NCBI GenBank assembly: GCA_035621215.1
Contig: CP141729.1
Span: 2,688,944 to 2,752,943, forward strand
DNA length: 64,000 nt
From: Oscillospiraceae bacterium MB08-C2-2
GTDB taxonomy: Bacteria; Bacillota; Clostridia; Oscillospirales; Ruminococcaceae
Reading direction: 5' to 3'
The notes beneath the pieces were generated by a model. It ran no database searches. It saw nothing but the letters and a program-made list of their open reading frames with translations, and had not been told where the DNA came from. This document shows positions 1-8,597 of the stretch, one piece after another (position 1 is the stretch's first letter; every line of letters starts with the position of its first letter). Made by a program: the position numbers and the translations under genes.

Positions 1-35
1 ATTGTGAACAAACAAAAAATAAACACAAACAAGTA

Positions 36-64
36 TTGTGTATTAAACAGTAGTGTGATATTAT
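36..64 (+). promoter_or_regulatory. Sigma-A-type promoter of the PadR operon
   Basis: TTGTGT at 36-41, a 17-bp spacer and TATTAT at 59-64. It lies about 60 bp upstream of the PadR start and overlaps the inverted repeat at 37-73, which suggests autoregulation (inference). Confidence 0.6.
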
Positions 65-73
65 AAATACACA
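37..73. promoter_or_regulatory. Inverted repeat, candidate PadR operator
   Basis: Perfect 8-bp arms, TGTGTATT at 37-44 and AATACACA at 66-73, bracket the -10 box of the PadR promoter. PadR-family repressors usually bind such palindromes in their own promoters, so this is the likely operator. Binding itself is inferred. Confidence 0.5.
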
Positions 74-122
74 CAAGGGCAAGGTACTGGATGTTTCCCA
101 TCCTACTGGAAAGGAGGAGCCT

Positions 123-440
123 ATGACCACACAATTTCGCAAGGGTGTTATTGAAATGTGTATATTGGCACTGATTGAACGCAAAGATACCTATGGTTAT
201 GAGATTGTCGGCGAGATTGCCAAGCGGGCCGCAATCAATGAGGGAACGGTGTATCCCATTCTGCGCCGGTTGACAGGGGAGAATTATTTTCAAACCTATT
301 TGGTGGAAAGCACAGGGGGGCCAGCTCGGAAATACTATTCCATAACCCCTCTGGGCAGGCAGTATCTGGAGCAGCAAAAGCGGGAATGGACTGCTTTTTC
401 ACAAATGGTGGATGAAATATTGAGAGGTGACAACGCATGA
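123..440 (+). CDS. PadR family transcriptional regulator
   Basis: A 105-residue winged-helix repressor of the small PadR class. The N-terminal half has the typical pattern (MCILALIERKDTYGYEI) and a recognition helix followed by NEGTVYPILRRL; the C-terminal part is a short dimerisation helix. The ATG is preceded by AAAGGAGGAG. Its stop overlaps the next start by 4 bp, a layout usual for PadR with HAAS/DUF1700 membrane partners, where the PadR protein controls the membrane genes. The palindrome at 37-73 probably makes the operon self-repressing. The inducing signal is unknown. Confidence 0.9.
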   Translation: MTTQFRKGVIEMCILALIERKDTYGYEIVGEIAKRAAINEGTVYPILRRLTGENYFQTYLVESTGGPARKYYSITPLGRQYLEQQKREWTAFSQMVDEILRGDNA

Positions 441-1051
441 ATAAGCTGGAGTATTTAAACGCACTGGAGCGGGAGCTGCAAGGCAAGCTTCCAGTGAATG
501 AGATTGATGACATTCTGCGGGATTATGCCGAATATTTTAACGATGGCACCAGCCAGGGCATCCCGGAGGAGCAAACAGCCTACCGGTTGGGTACCCCAGC
601 GGAGGTGGCCCGGCAGATTGTGGCGGAAAACTGCCCGCCGGATAGAGGCTTTACCGCATACTATAGCCGGATGCGAACAAAAATGCAGAAGGAAAAAAAC
701 AGCACGGCCAAGTGGATTTGGGTTATTGTTCTCATTGTTACCTTTCCGGTTTGGTTTGGTGCCTTGGCGGCAGTGGTGGGAACCCTTTTTGCAGCCCTTT
801 TTGCAGCGGCGGCTCTCGTGGTAGCTCTGTTGGCCGGCGGTGCTGTGATGATCGGCCTAATTTTTGTTTGGATGGGTGAAATCAGCGCGCTGGCCTCGGT
901 GTATATGGCCATAGGCGGCATCGGGCTGCTGGCGTTGGGTGTTTGCGTTGTCTGCCTGCTGGTTATGACGGTGCGGGGTATATCCCGGGCGATTCGGTAT
1001 CAGGTTCAAAAAAGAAGACCCGGCACAGGGGAGGTGGATATCCATGCTTAA
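437..1051 (+). CDS. HAAS-domain (DUF1700-type) membrane protein
   Basis: A 204-residue protein. Residues 1-65 match the HAAS/DUF1700 helical domain (MNKLEYLNALERELQ... with a YRLGTPAEVARQI segment), followed by a charged linker and three or four hydrophobic segments between about residues 92 and 185. HAAS proteins are encoded next to PadR regulators and are thought to sense or signal at the membrane; no enzymatic role is known. It overlaps padR by 4 bp and the next gene by 8 bp, so the three genes are very probably co-translated. Confidence 0.8.
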   Translation: MNKLEYLNALERELQGKLPVNEIDDILRDYAEYFNDGTSQGIPEEQTAYRLGTPAEVARQIVAENCPPDRGFTAYYSRMRTKMQKEKNSTAKWIWVIVLIVTFPVWFGALAAVVGTLFAALFAAAALVVALLAGGAVMIGLIFVWMGEISALASVYMAIGGIGLLALGVCVVCLLVMTVRGISRAIRYQVQKRRPGTGEVDIHA

Positions 1052-2240
1052 AAAAGTAACCATTATCAGCGCCATTACGGCGGCGGTTAGCCTGCTGATC
1101 TGCCTTGTGCTTGCGCCTTTTGTTGCTAAGCAGGTCAGCGATGGATTTTTCACCATGACCAACGAGTATGTCCAGTTCAGCACTAAGCTGGAACAGAAGC
1201 TGGAAAATACCCAGACACTAAATATCTCGGGCGGGGATTATTTTTATGAGCTTTACCGTTCTCCCGATGATACTCTGCGGGTGGAAAGCAACCGCCTTTC
1301 CACCGGGGAGACCTATGCCGAGGTATCCACAAATGATTCCACCACTTTTCTGAACCTTTACCAAAAAGGAAACGACAGCCTTTCCTATACGGTAAGAAAG
1401 CGGATTATGAAGGAGATGCGCAGGGAATGGTTTGAGGATATTCCCTTCAGCACAGTGCGGGTTTACGTTCCCGCCGGAATCACCGAAATTAATTTTCAGA
1501 GCCGCACTTGGGGGGTTGAGCCTCACGGGGATATTAACTGGGCTATGATTAAGGGCAGCGCCATCGATTCCGGCAACCTCTATCTGGGCGAGAGATACAG
1601 ATATTGGAGTGATGACTGGGAAGACCGTTGGGAGCAAGAATGGGAAAGCACATGGGACGAAGCTTGGGACGAAGCTTGGGATCAGGATTGGGTGGATGCG
1701 CTGGAAAAAAATGTAACCGATAAGACCCTCGACATAACCTCGGATGCTCTTTACAGTGTATTTTCCCAAATGACTGCCAACGTGGAGCAGACCGACAAGC
1801 TAATTATGCTTAACGACCGCTATTTTGAGGTTATAGAGAGCTTTGAAAGCCGCAGTGTCTCTCACGATACGGCGCGGGGGCAGATGGAAACCATTGCAAA
1901 AGAAACCAATATCCTGTTTAACCAGATTGTAAAGGATAATGAAAGAAACATAGGCCGTCCCTTTAATCGTAATTCTATGGGCAATATCAAGGGCTTTGTG
2001 GCGGCAATTTATGATCATAACCTTGGCTTAGCGGGCCTTCGGCAAATCGAAGAGGATATGAGCAAAGGATCCATAGATCAGGGGGAATACAACCGTCTGG
2101 AAAAAAAGTATAAAGATGAGCTGCTCTCCAAACAGCAGTATGAGCTTGTCTACAGCGCATGGGAAAAAGGTGTTGTTCAGGCGTTGGAGGATTCCTTTGG
2201 AATCAGCCTGCCTATGCTGTATATAGTTAAGTTGTCTTAA
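1044..2240 (+). CDS. Membrane-anchored toast-rack (DUF4097-like) protein with a Trp/acidic repeat
   Basis: A 398-residue protein with an N-terminal membrane anchor (residues 5-27). Residues 55-182 look like a beta-rich DUF4097/toast-rack region, the usual third member of PadR-HAAS operons. Residues 188-216 hold eight Trp residues spaced exactly four apart (W188, 192, 196, 200, 204, 208, 212, 216) in a strongly acidic context; part of the DNA is a 12-bp duplication. The C-terminal half is helical and charged, without a family I recognise. The start overlaps the HAAS gene by 8 bp and has an upstream GGGGAGGTGG. The function is unknown; an extracytoplasmic role is inferred from the anchor. Confidence 0.7.
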   Translation: MLKKVTIISAITAAVSLLICLVLAPFVAKQVSDGFFTMTNEYVQFSTKLEQKLENTQTLNISGGDYFYELYRSPDDTLRVESNRLSTGETYAEVSTNDSTTFLNLYQKGNDSLSYTVRKRIMKEMRREWFEDIPFSTVRVYVPAGITEINFQSRTWGVEPHGDINWAMIKGSAIDSGNLYLGERYRYWSDDWEDRWEQEWESTWDEAWDEAWDQDWVDALEKNVTDKTLDITSDALYSVFSQMTANVEQTDKLIMLNDRYFEVIESFESRSVSHDTARGQMETIAKETNILFNQIVKDNERNIGRPFNRNSMGNIKGFVAAIYDHNLGLAGLRQIEEDMSKGSIDQGEYNRLEKKYKDELLSKQQYELVYSAWEKGVVQALEDSFGISLPMLYIVKLS

Positions 2241-2255
2241 TTTGTGAGGTGAAAA

Positions 2256-2288
2256 AAGAGCTCTCCGCAATGAATGCGGAGAGCTCTT
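2256..2288. terminator. Bidirectional rho-independent terminator
   Basis: A perfect 14-bp stem (2256-2269 with 2275-2288) and a 5-nt loop between convergent genes. The minus strand has a clean six-T tract at 2252-2257; the plus side has only a short T run. Confidence 0.8.
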
Positions 2289-2294
2289 GCGGTT

Positions 2295-2723
2295 TTATCC
2301 CACCGTCAGCTGTGCCTGCGCCTGCTGCAAGAACCACTGATCAACGGCCTGTTTGCTGAAATAAACCCGGCCATCCAGCTTTACATAGGGGAACCCCGGC
2401 CAGTGCCCACTTAAAATATTGCTTTCCAACTCTTGGAGCAGCTTGGCTTCTGCTTGCTCATAGCTCTGCCCATTTTCTCTGTCCAGCAAATCAGAGGATG
2501 GGAATATCCCTAGATAGTCCTTAAGGGTTTCCAACTCCATCAGCTCGGGGTAGCTGTAGCTGCCTGTGGCCAGGCTGCCGCTGAAACTTCCGGTCATAGG
2601 GCGGTCAGCTAAGACATTTGCAAAAATCAGGGAGGCAATGACAATACCCACCGCAACAATCCCACCGGTCAGCAAAAGGGGCAGGCTTTTTTTCCAATCT
2701 ATGGATTGCGTTTCTTTCTGCAT
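2295..2723 (-). CDS. Small membrane protein with an excisionase-like C-terminus
   Basis: A protein of 142 residues with one membrane segment near residues 14-38. The C-terminus (PGFPYVKLDGRVYFSKQAVDQW) resembles the wing and last helix of MerR/excisionase-type DNA-binding domains, but here it lies outside the membrane segment and may be only a fold resemblance. I chose the ATG at 2723 because AGAAAGGAT precedes it; the longer frame to 2786 would run into the secA terminator hairpin. No function can be assigned. It stands alone between two terminators. Confidence 0.6.
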   Translation of the reverse strand: MQKETQSIDWKKSLPLLLTGGIVAVGIVIASLIFANVLADRPMTGSFSGSLATGSYSYPELMELETLKDYLGIFPSSDLLDRENGQSYEQAEAKLLQELESNILSGHWPGFPYVKLDGRVYFSKQAVDQWFLQQAQAQLTVG

Positions 2724-2757
2724 TGCAAACAAATCCTTTCTGGTGAGGTCTATACAG

Positions 2758-2798
2758 AAAAAGCAGTGAAAAAGGGGAAGACCCATTCACTGCTTTTT
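2758..2798 (-). terminator. secA terminator
   Basis: A 13-bp perfect stem (2758-2770 with 2786-2798) placed 20 bp past the secA stop. The minus-strand arm ends in TTTTTCTG. Confidence 0.8.
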
Positions 2799-2818
2799 GT
2801 ACTATCAGGGTTTGCTCT

Positions 2819-5563
2819 TTAAGCCCCGCAGCATTTTTTATATTTTTTACCGCTTCCGCAGGGGCAGGGATCGTTGCGGCCAACCTTGCTATTGGCGTTG
2901 CGAACCGGCTGGGCTTTCACAGTGCCGTCACCACCGGCAAGGCCTGCCTGAATGGGCTTGGCTACCTGCTCACGCTTGGGGGCTTCACCGGGGCGGCGCA
3001 GCTGGAAGGCAAAGAGCAGCCGGACTGTCTCTTCACGAATGGAATCGATCATAGCGGCGAACATATCCGCTGCTTCCATGCGGTATTCCACAACCGGGTC
3101 TTTCTGGCCGTAGGAGCGCAGATAAATGCCCTGCTTCAGCTCGGTCATGGCATCGATGTGATCCATCCACATGGAGTCTACCGATTTGAGCAGAATTACC
3201 CGCTCCATTTCCCGCATCAGCTCAGAACCGAACTGAGCTTCACGCTGCTTGTATTTTTCCCGTGCCTTTTCCGTGAGTGATTCCTTGATGCTTTCCTTAG
3301 TAATGGAATCCAACTCAGTGGTGCTGTAACGGAAATCCTCATTGGTGGTGATCCATCCAAGGAAATGATCCCGCAGGCCTTCCAGATTCCAGTCATCATG
3401 GACTTCGCTGTCTGTCAGATATTGGTCAACAGCAGCCTCCATGGATTCATCGATCATCTTGGAGATGTAATCCGCCAAATCCTCGCCGTCCAGCACCTTG
3501 GCACGTTGGCCGTAGATGCTTTCACGCATACGGTTCATAACATCATCAAACTGCAAAACATTTTTGCGGATACCAAAGTTGCGGGCCTCCACTTTGCGCT
3601 GGGCGCTTTCAATGGAGCCGGTGAGCAGCTTATTTTCGATGGGCACATCGTCATCCAGTTTAAGAGAATCCATCATGGTCTGGATGCGCTCGCCGCCGAA
3701 CAGCCGCATCAGGTCATCCTCCAAGGAGAGGAAGAAGCGGGTGGCACCTGGGTCACCCTGACGGCCTGCACGGCCCCGGAGCTGGTTATCGATCCGGCGG
3801 GATTCGTGGCGCTCGGTGCCGATAATGAATAGGCCCCCTGCTGCCCGAACCTGCTCGGCTGCCCCGGCAATGGCTTCCTTATGCTTCAAGAGAAGCTCTT
3901 GATACTGCTTGCGGGCTTCGATGATTTCGGTATCATCGGTATCGCCGTAGCCGGTGGCTTCGGTCAGAAGCTCCTCGGAGCAGCCTGCCTTGCGCATATC
4001 ACGCTTGGCCAAAAACTCGGCGTTACCGCCCAGCACAATGTCAGTACCACGGCCAGCCATATTGGTGGCAATGGTGACAGCCCCAAAATGACCTGCCTGT
4101 GCCACGATTTCGGCTTCCTTCTCGTGGTATTTGGCGTTGAGCACCTCGTGCTTGACACCCCGGCGCTTGAGCAGCTTGGAGAGATGCTCGGATTTTTCAA
4201 TGGAGATGGTACCAACCAGCACCGGCTGGCCCTTTTCGTGGGCTTCTACAATTTCATCCAGCACCGCCTCGTATTTGGCGGCCTCGGTTTTATAGACAAC
4301 ATCGGTGCGGTCATCACGGGCAATGGGCTTGTTGGTGGGAATTTCCACCACATCCAGCTGGTAGATTTCCCGGAACTCCTCCTCCTCAGTAAGAGCGGTA
4401 CCGGTCATGCCGGAAAGCTTATGGTACATACGGAAGTAGTTTTGGAAGGTGATGGTAGCCAAGGTCTTGGATTCCCGCTCAACCTTGACCCCTTCTTTAG
4501 CCTCAATGGCCTGATGCAGCCCTTCGTTGAAACGCCGCCCCCACATAAGACGCCCGGTGAATTCATCAACAATAACAACCTGACCATCCTGTACCACATA
4601 ATCCACATCCAGCTGCATGGTGCCGTGGGCCTTGATGGCCTGATTAATATGATGCTGAAGCTCCATGTTGTCGGCATCCATCAGGTTTTCAACGCCAAAA
4701 TAGGCTTCTGCCTTTTTAATGCCGTCTTTGGTCATGGTAGCGGTGCGGCCCTTTTCATCTACGATGTAATCGCCTTCCACCAGATCGTCGTTGTCGGATT
4801 TATCATCGGTTTCCAGCACCTTAACCCGCTTGAGGGTGCGAACAAAGCGATCGGCCAGCTCATAAAGCTCGGTGGATTTGCTGCCTTGGCCGGAAATAAT
4901 TAAAGGGGTTCTGGCCTCATCCACCAAAATGGAGTCAACCTCATCCACGATGGTGTAGTTGTGTTCCCGCTGGACTTTATCGGTTTTGTAGATCACCATG
5001 TTATCCCGCAGGTAATCAAAGCCCAGTTCGTTGTTGGTGCCATAAAGAATATCGCTGTTGTAGGCGGCTCGGCGCTGTTCGTTATCCAGCCCATGGACCA
5101 CCAGACCCACGGAAAGCCCCAGATAGCGGTAAACCTTGCCCATCCACTCGGAGTCACGCTTGGCCAGATAGTCATTGACCGTGACAATATGAACACCCTT
5201 GCCGGTCAGGGCATTGAGATAAGCGGGGAGGGTGGCCACAAGGGTTTTGCCTTCACCGGTTTTCATTTCGGCGATGCGCCCCTGATGCAGCACAATGCCG
5301 CCGATGATCTGCACATAGAAATGGCGCATGCCCAGAACCCGGTCGGAAGCCTCGCGGCAGGCGGCGAAAGCATCAGGGAGCAGGTCATCTAAGGTTTCGC
5401 CTTTGGCGAGCCTTTCACGAAAAAGGGTGGTTATCCCCTGCAGCTCAGAATCGGACATGGCCCGGTAGGTCTCCTCCAACGCCATTACCTGCTTGGCAAT
5501 GGGCTCAATGCGGCGGATTTCCCGGTCGGAGTAGCTCCCGAATAATTTTTGAAAAAATCCCAT
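2819..5563 (-). CDS. secA: Protein translocase ATPase SecA
   Basis: The motor of Sec-dependent export: it binds SecYEG and preproteins and uses ATP to push them across the membrane. 914 residues, in the usual range. Walker A (GEGKT) is at 103-107 and the DEVD Walker B-like motif at 207-210; the helicase C-terminal motif [10 protein letters not shown] and the arginine-rich [11 protein letters not shown] are intact. The last 20 residues form a SEC-C zinc site ([13 protein letters not shown]), which binds SecB or ribosome partners in other bacteria. An AGAGGT lies upstream of the ATG. It is monocistronic, with its own promoter (5843-5871) and terminator (2758-2798). Confidence 0.98.
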   Translation of the reverse strand: MGFFQKLFGSYSDREIRRIEPIAKQVMALEETYRAMSDSELQGITTLFRERLAKGETLDDLLPDAFAACREASDRVLGMRHFYVQIIGGIVLHQGRIAEMKTGEGKTLVATLPAYLNALTGKGVHIVTVNDYLAKRDSEWMGKVYRYLGLSVGLVVHGLDNEQRRAAYNSDILYGTNNELGFDYLRDNMVIYKTDKVQREHNYTIVDEVDSILVDEARTPLIISGQGSKSTELYELADRFVRTLKRVKVLETDDKSDNDDLVEGDYIVDEKGRTATMTKDGIKKAEAYFGVENLMDADNMELQHHINQAIKAHGTMQLDVDYVVQDGQVVIVDEFTGRLMWGRRFNEGLHQAIEAKEGVKVERESKTLATITFQNYFRMYHKLSGMTGTALTEEEEFREIYQLDVVEIPTNKPIARDDRTDVVYKTEAAKYEAVLDEIVEAHEKGQPVLVGTISIEKSEHLSKLLKRRGVKHEVLNAKYHEKEAEIVAQAGHFGAVTIATNMAGRGTDIVLGGNAEFLAKRDMRKAGCSEELLTEATGYGDTDDTEIIEARKQYQELLLKHKEAIAGAAEQVRAAGGLFIIGTERHESRRIDNQLRGRAGRQGDPGATRFFLSLEDDLMRLFGGERIQTMMDSLKLDDDVPIENKLLTGSIESAQRKVEARNFGIRKNVLQFDDVMNRMRESIYGQRAKVLDGEDLADYISKMIDESMEAAVDQYLTDSEVHDDWNLEGLRDHFLGWITTNEDFRYSTTELDSITKESIKESLTEKAREKYKQREAQFGSELMREMERVILLKSVDSMWMDHIDAMTELKQGIYLRSYGQKDPVVEYRMEAADMFAAMIDSIREETVRLLFAFQLRRPGEAPKREQVAKPIQAGLAGGDGTVKAQPVRNANSKVGRNDPCPCGSGKKYKKCCGA

Positions 5564-5842
5564 CTGCTTTATACCTCTATTCTTTTAAGTAGCTGACTGC
5601 CGTGAGGCGTTTTGGGAAAAACCCTCTTCTCAAACCACGAGTATTCACTGTGCCAGCCTCAATTGGTTAATTTTACCATTATCTTCCAAATTTTGCACCT
5701 TTTATTTTGTGTTCATACCCATAGAAGGATCGGTGCTTTTCAAAACCGGAAAATATTTTGGTTTGCAGGGCTTGAATTCAGCCCTGTGATAAAAGCGAGA
5801 AAAGCCCAGAAATTAAACGGCACTAGACTAACTCAATTTATC
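5564..5842. other. Long secA 5' leader, no gene seen
   Basis: About 270 bases between the inferred secA start of transcription and the start codon. A 90-codon frame on the plus strand (5612-5884) has no ribosome binding site or recognisable product. No known riboswitch motif was seen. A translational control role would be speculation. Confidence 0.4.
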
Positions 5843-5871
5843 ATTTTACCCTTTATAGTGCAGGCTGTCAA
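5843..5871 (-). promoter_or_regulatory. secA promoter
   Basis: On the minus strand TTGACA (5871-5866), a 17-bp spacer and TAAAAT (5848-5843): a near-consensus sigma-A promoter directed towards secA. Confidence 0.75.
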
Positions 5872-5953
5872 CAAAATGGAATGACCATATTGTGAAAAAA
5901 GTGTGTACAGGCTGCCCCGAAGCCTTAGAGGGTAATTTCTTTGTGCCAATGTC

Positions 5954-5982
5954 TTGCGAAATTTGTCGTTTGCCATTATAAT
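5954..5982 (+). promoter_or_regulatory. Promoter of the NifU-like/GGGtGRT operon
   Basis: TTGCGA (5954-5959), a 17-bp spacer and a perfect TATAAT (5977-5982). Transcription would start near 5989, about 43 bases before the chosen start codon. Confidence 0.75.
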
Positions 5983-6031
5983 AATATTTGGATAACACCG
6001 TATACAAACAGATGTGAAAGGGGCTTTATGT

Positions 6032-6724
6032 ATGACTTATTCTCATGAAGTAGAGCAAATGTGTACCCTCACCAAGGGTCCGCATCACGGCCCTGCGCCA
6101 ATTCCCGAGGAGGGACGCTGGGTTAAAGCATATCAGATTACCGATATTTCCGGCTTGTCGCACGGCGTGGGCTGGTGTGCACCCCAGCAGGGTGCTTGTA
6201 AGCTGACACTCAACGTTAAAGAAGGCATTATTCAGGAGGCTCTGGTGGAAACACTGGGCTGCTCCGGCATGACTCACTCCGCTGCGATGGCCGGTGAGAT
6301 TCTGCCCGGCAAAACCATGCTGGAAGCACTGAACACCGACTTGGTTTGCGATGCTATCAACGTTGCGATGCGTGAAATTTTCAAACAGCTGGCCTATGGC
6401 CGCAGTCAGACCGCTTTTTCTGAGGGCGGGCTTCCGATCGGAGCCGGGCTTGAGGATTTGGGCAAGGGCCTGCGTTCGCAGATCGGCACCATCTTCTCCA
6501 CCAAGGCCAAGGGCGTGCGTTATCTGGAGATGGCCGAGGGTTATATCACCAAGCTGGCTGTGGATGACGGCGGCGAGGTTATCGGCTATGAGTTTGTCAA
6601 GGTGGGCAAAATGCTGGAGGATATCCGCCACGGCAAAACCCCTGACGAGGCTTATAAAAACAATTTGGGCAACTATGGTCGGTATGCGGATGCTCCCAAA
6701 TACATAGACCCCCGTGAAGAATAA
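6032..6724 (+). CDS. Iron-sulfur cluster assembly scaffold (NifU/IscU-like) protein
   Basis: A 230-residue protein of the NifU-N-like family that is regularly encoded next to GGGtGRT proteins. Cysteines at 11, 49, 56, 77 and 106 include the GCSGMTHSAAM segment, similar to the cluster-binding Cys region of IscU. I start at the ATG at 6032, which has GAAAGGGG nine bases upstream; the longer GTG frame at 6014 would place that ribosome binding site inside the gene. The next gene follows after 19 bases. Family assignment is firm; the exact cluster, client and physiological role are not established. Confidence 0.8.
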   Translation: MTYSHEVEQMCTLTKGPHHGPAPIPEEGRWVKAYQITDISGLSHGVGWCAPQQGACKLTLNVKEGIIQEALVETLGCSGMTHSAAMAGEILPGKTMLEALNTDLVCDAINVAMREIFKQLAYGRSQTAFSEGGLPIGAGLEDLGKGLRSQIGTIFSTKAKGVRYLEMAEGYITKLAVDDGGEVIGYEFVKVGKMLEDIRHGKTPDEAYKNNLGNYGRYADAPKYIDPREE

Positions 6725-6743
6725 TAGAGTGGAGGGAACAAGT

Positions 6744-7742
6744 ATGGCTAAGTTTGAAGGACAGGCAAGAAGAATGCCCAAGATCGAGGGCTGCCTGAAA
6801 GAGTACGGATTCTCCTCCCTGGAACAGGCGAAGGAGCTTTGCCTTGAAAAGGGCATTGATGTGGAAGCCATTGTTAAGGGCGTTCAGCCCATTGCTTTTG
6901 ATAACGCTGTGTGGGCCTATACACTGGGCACCGCCATTGCTCTGAAAAAGGGCAACACCAAGGCTGCCGAAGCCGCTGAGACCATCGGTGTGGGCCTGCA
7001 GGCATTCTGCATCCCCGGTTCTGTAGCCGAGCAGCGCAAGGTGGGTCTGGGCCACGGTAATCTGGGAGCCATGCTCCTGCGGGAAGAGACCAACTGCTTC
7101 TGCTTCCTGGCCGGGCATGAATCCTTTGCCGCCGCCGAAGGCGCCATCGGTATTGCAAGAACCGCCAACAAGGCTCGGAAAGCCCCCCTGCGGGTTATCC
7201 TCAACGGCCTTGGCAAGGATGCCGCTTATATCATCAGCCGCATCAACGGCTTCACCTATGTGGAGACCGAATATGATTTCGCCACCGATGAGCTGAAGGT
7301 TGTCCGTGAGGTTGCCTTCTCTAAGGGCGAAAAAGCCGCTGTTCGCGTGTTCGGCGCCAACGATGTGCTTGAGGGCGTGGCCATCATGAAGATGGAGAAG
7401 GTTGATGTTTCCATCACTGGTAACTCCACCAACCCCACCCGGTTCCAGCATCTGGTAGCCGGTACTTATAAGAAACTTTCTTGGGAAAATGGCTTCCCTT
7501 ATTTCTCCGTTGCTTCCGGCGGCGGCACCGGACGCACCCTGCATCCCGACAACATGGGCGCAGGCCCTGCTTCCTACGGCCTGACCGATTCCATGGGTCG
7601 TATGCATGGTGATGCTCAGTTTGCTGGTTCTTCTTCCGTTCCTGCCCACGTGGAAATGATGGGTCTGATCGGTATGGGCAACAACCCCATGGTCGGTGCT
7701 ACCGTGGCTTGTGCCGTTGCTGTTGAGGAATCTGCTCGTTAG
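6744..7742 (+). CDS. GGGtGRT protein
   Basis: A 332-residue member of the family named for its signature, here GGGTGRT at residues 259-265. The protein is rich in small residues and has no membrane segment or signal peptide, so it is probably cytosolic. It has six cysteines in the N-terminal 120 residues (17, 33, 89, 118, 120 among them). The family has no proven reaction; constant linkage to the NifU-like scaffold implies a role in, or dependence on, Fe-S chemistry. Start chosen at 6744 behind GGAGGG (6731-6736); a longer frame begins at 6714. Confidence 0.85.
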   Translation: MAKFEGQARRMPKIEGCLKEYGFSSLEQAKELCLEKGIDVEAIVKGVQPIAFDNAVWAYTLGTAIALKKGNTKAAEAAETIGVGLQAFCIPGSVAEQRKVGLGHGNLGAMLLREETNCFCFLAGHESFAAAEGAIGIARTANKARKAPLRVILNGLGKDAAYIISRINGFTYVETEYDFATDELKVVREVAFSKGEKAAVRVFGANDVLEGVAIMKMEKVDVSITGNSTNPTRFQHLVAGTYKKLSWENGFPYFSVASGGGTGRTLHPDNMGAGPASYGLTDSMGRMHGDAQFAGSSSVPAHVEMMGLIGMGNNPMVGATVACAVAVEESAR

Positions 7743-7761
7743 TCGTAGTTTTTAATAGAAG

Positions 7762-7796
7762 AATCCCCTTCGCCTTTGGGCGGAGGGGATTTTTTA
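7762..7796 (+). terminator. Terminator of the GGGtGRT operon
   Basis: A 13-bp stem (7762-7774 with 7779-7791, one wobble pair), a 4-nt loop, then a T tract ending at 7796. Confidence 0.85.
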
Positions 7797-7808
7797 TCGC
7801 CGGGCGGT

Positions 7809-8252
7809 TCAGTATTTTTTCTCCAGATGCCGGAAAATAAAAATGCCAATGAGAACCTGAAAAATCAGGTAGCCTGTTAAAAAAAGCGAAATGGGGATAG
7901 AATCTGTGAGGATTTCCAGCTTGCCCAATACAGAAAAAACTGTGATAGAAAAGCTGATCACAACAATACCCAGTATGTAGGCATAGCGCCCGGCCTTATT
8001 CCGCAGTTGTTTTTTGCGCTCATCCTCTAATTCGATCTGCTGTTGCTCCAGCCTTTGGGAATAACGGGCTTGATTCTTTGGCGCATTCCAATAAAGGTAT
8101 CTGCCCACAGCGACAGCGCCGGGTGCCATAAAAGCCCCGGTAAAGCCGAACAATAGGCTGTCCAGCTTAGTATCCCATACCAATGCGGTGATTAGGCACA
8201 AAAGCCCCAGTATTATATAAACAAATCCTACGAAAAGATTATTTTTTTTCAT
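7809..8252 (-). CDS. Integral membrane protein partnered with a Xre regulator
   Basis: A 147-residue protein with about four hydrophobic segments (near residues 6-28, 32-48, 92-113, 120-140) and a charged coiled-coil-like stretch between them (RLEQQQIELEDERKKQ). No enzymatic motif was recognised. The chosen ATG at 8252 overlaps the upstream regulator by 14 bp and has GAAAGGAA eight bases before it. Small Xre-regulator/membrane-protein pairs of this layout are very common in Firmicutes but mostly uncharacterised. Confidence 0.7.
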   Translation of the reverse strand: MKKNNLFVGFVYIILGLLCLITALVWDTKLDSLLFGFTGAFMAPGAVAVGRYLYWNAPKNQARYSQRLEQQQIELEDERKKQLRNKAGRYAYILGIVVISFSITVFSVLGKLEILTDSIPISLFLTGYLIFQVLIGIFIFRHLEKKY

Positions 8253-8454
8253 GTTCCCGGTTCCTTTCATAAACAAAGATTGCCTCAATGGGCTTACCAA
8301 AGAAATCCGCTATCAGAAAAGCCAGCTCAAGGGAAGGATTGTATCGCCCATTTTCAATGGAGCTGACAGTCTGCCTTGAAACCCGGATGGCTTTTGCAAA
8401 ATCCTCTTGATTCAAACCCTGTTCTTTTCGAAGCTGCTCCACATGGTTATGCAA
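8239..8454 (-). CDS. Xre-family helix-turn-helix regulator
   Basis: A compact 71-residue regulator that is almost entirely an HTH domain: EQLRKEQGLNQEDFAKAIRV then SRQTVSSIENGRYNPSLEL, the signature of the short YozG/SinR-like group. The start is taken as TTG at 8454 because AGGAGG lies six bases upstream; an in-frame ATG at 8502 has no such site and lies in the promoter. It overlaps the membrane protein gene and probably represses the shared promoter through the direct repeats at 8473-8534. Confidence 0.85.
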   Translation of the reverse strand: MHNHVEQLRKEQGLNQEDFAKAIRVSRQTVSSIENGRYNPSLELAFLIADFFGKPIEAIFVYERNREHEKK

Positions 8455-8472
8455 GGTTATCCTCCTATTTGA

Positions 8473-8534
8473 CAAGTTTGCTTTACATATCCAGTTTAGC
8501 AAACAACACCTGATATGTCAAGCTTGTTTTACAT
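8473..8534. repeat. Paired direct-repeat operator for the Xre regulator
   Basis: Two 16-bp direct repeats (8473-8488 and 8519-8534) agree at 14 of 16 positions, 46 bp apart. One overlaps the -35 box and the other lies just downstream of the -10 box. This is the arrangement expected of an autorepressor site; binding is inferred. Confidence 0.6.
8493..8521 (-). promoter_or_regulatory. Promoter of the Xre/membrane protein pair
   Basis: Minus strand TTGACA (8521-8516), 17-bp spacer, TAAACT (8498-8493), placed between the two operator-like repeats. Confidence 0.7.
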
Positions 8535-8541
8535 GACTCTT

Positions 8542-8588
8542 AAAAAATCCCCCGGCAGGCCGCTTTTAGAGCTGCTCTACCGGGGGAT
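8542..8588 (-). terminator. dnaJ terminator
   Basis: A 9-bp GC-rich stem (8547-8555 with 8580-8588) just past dnaJ. The minus strand continues into six T residues (8547-8542). Confidence 0.8.
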
Positions 8589-8597
8589 CGCTGTATT

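Noticed and set aside
3881..4903. 340-codon open frame antisense to secA
   Set aside because: It is the complement of a well-conserved gene, has no ribosome binding site and no family resemblance; long antisense frames are common in this codon usage.
5612..5884. 90-codon frame in the secA leader
   Set aside because: No ribosome binding site, overlaps the secA promoter and has no protein-like pattern.
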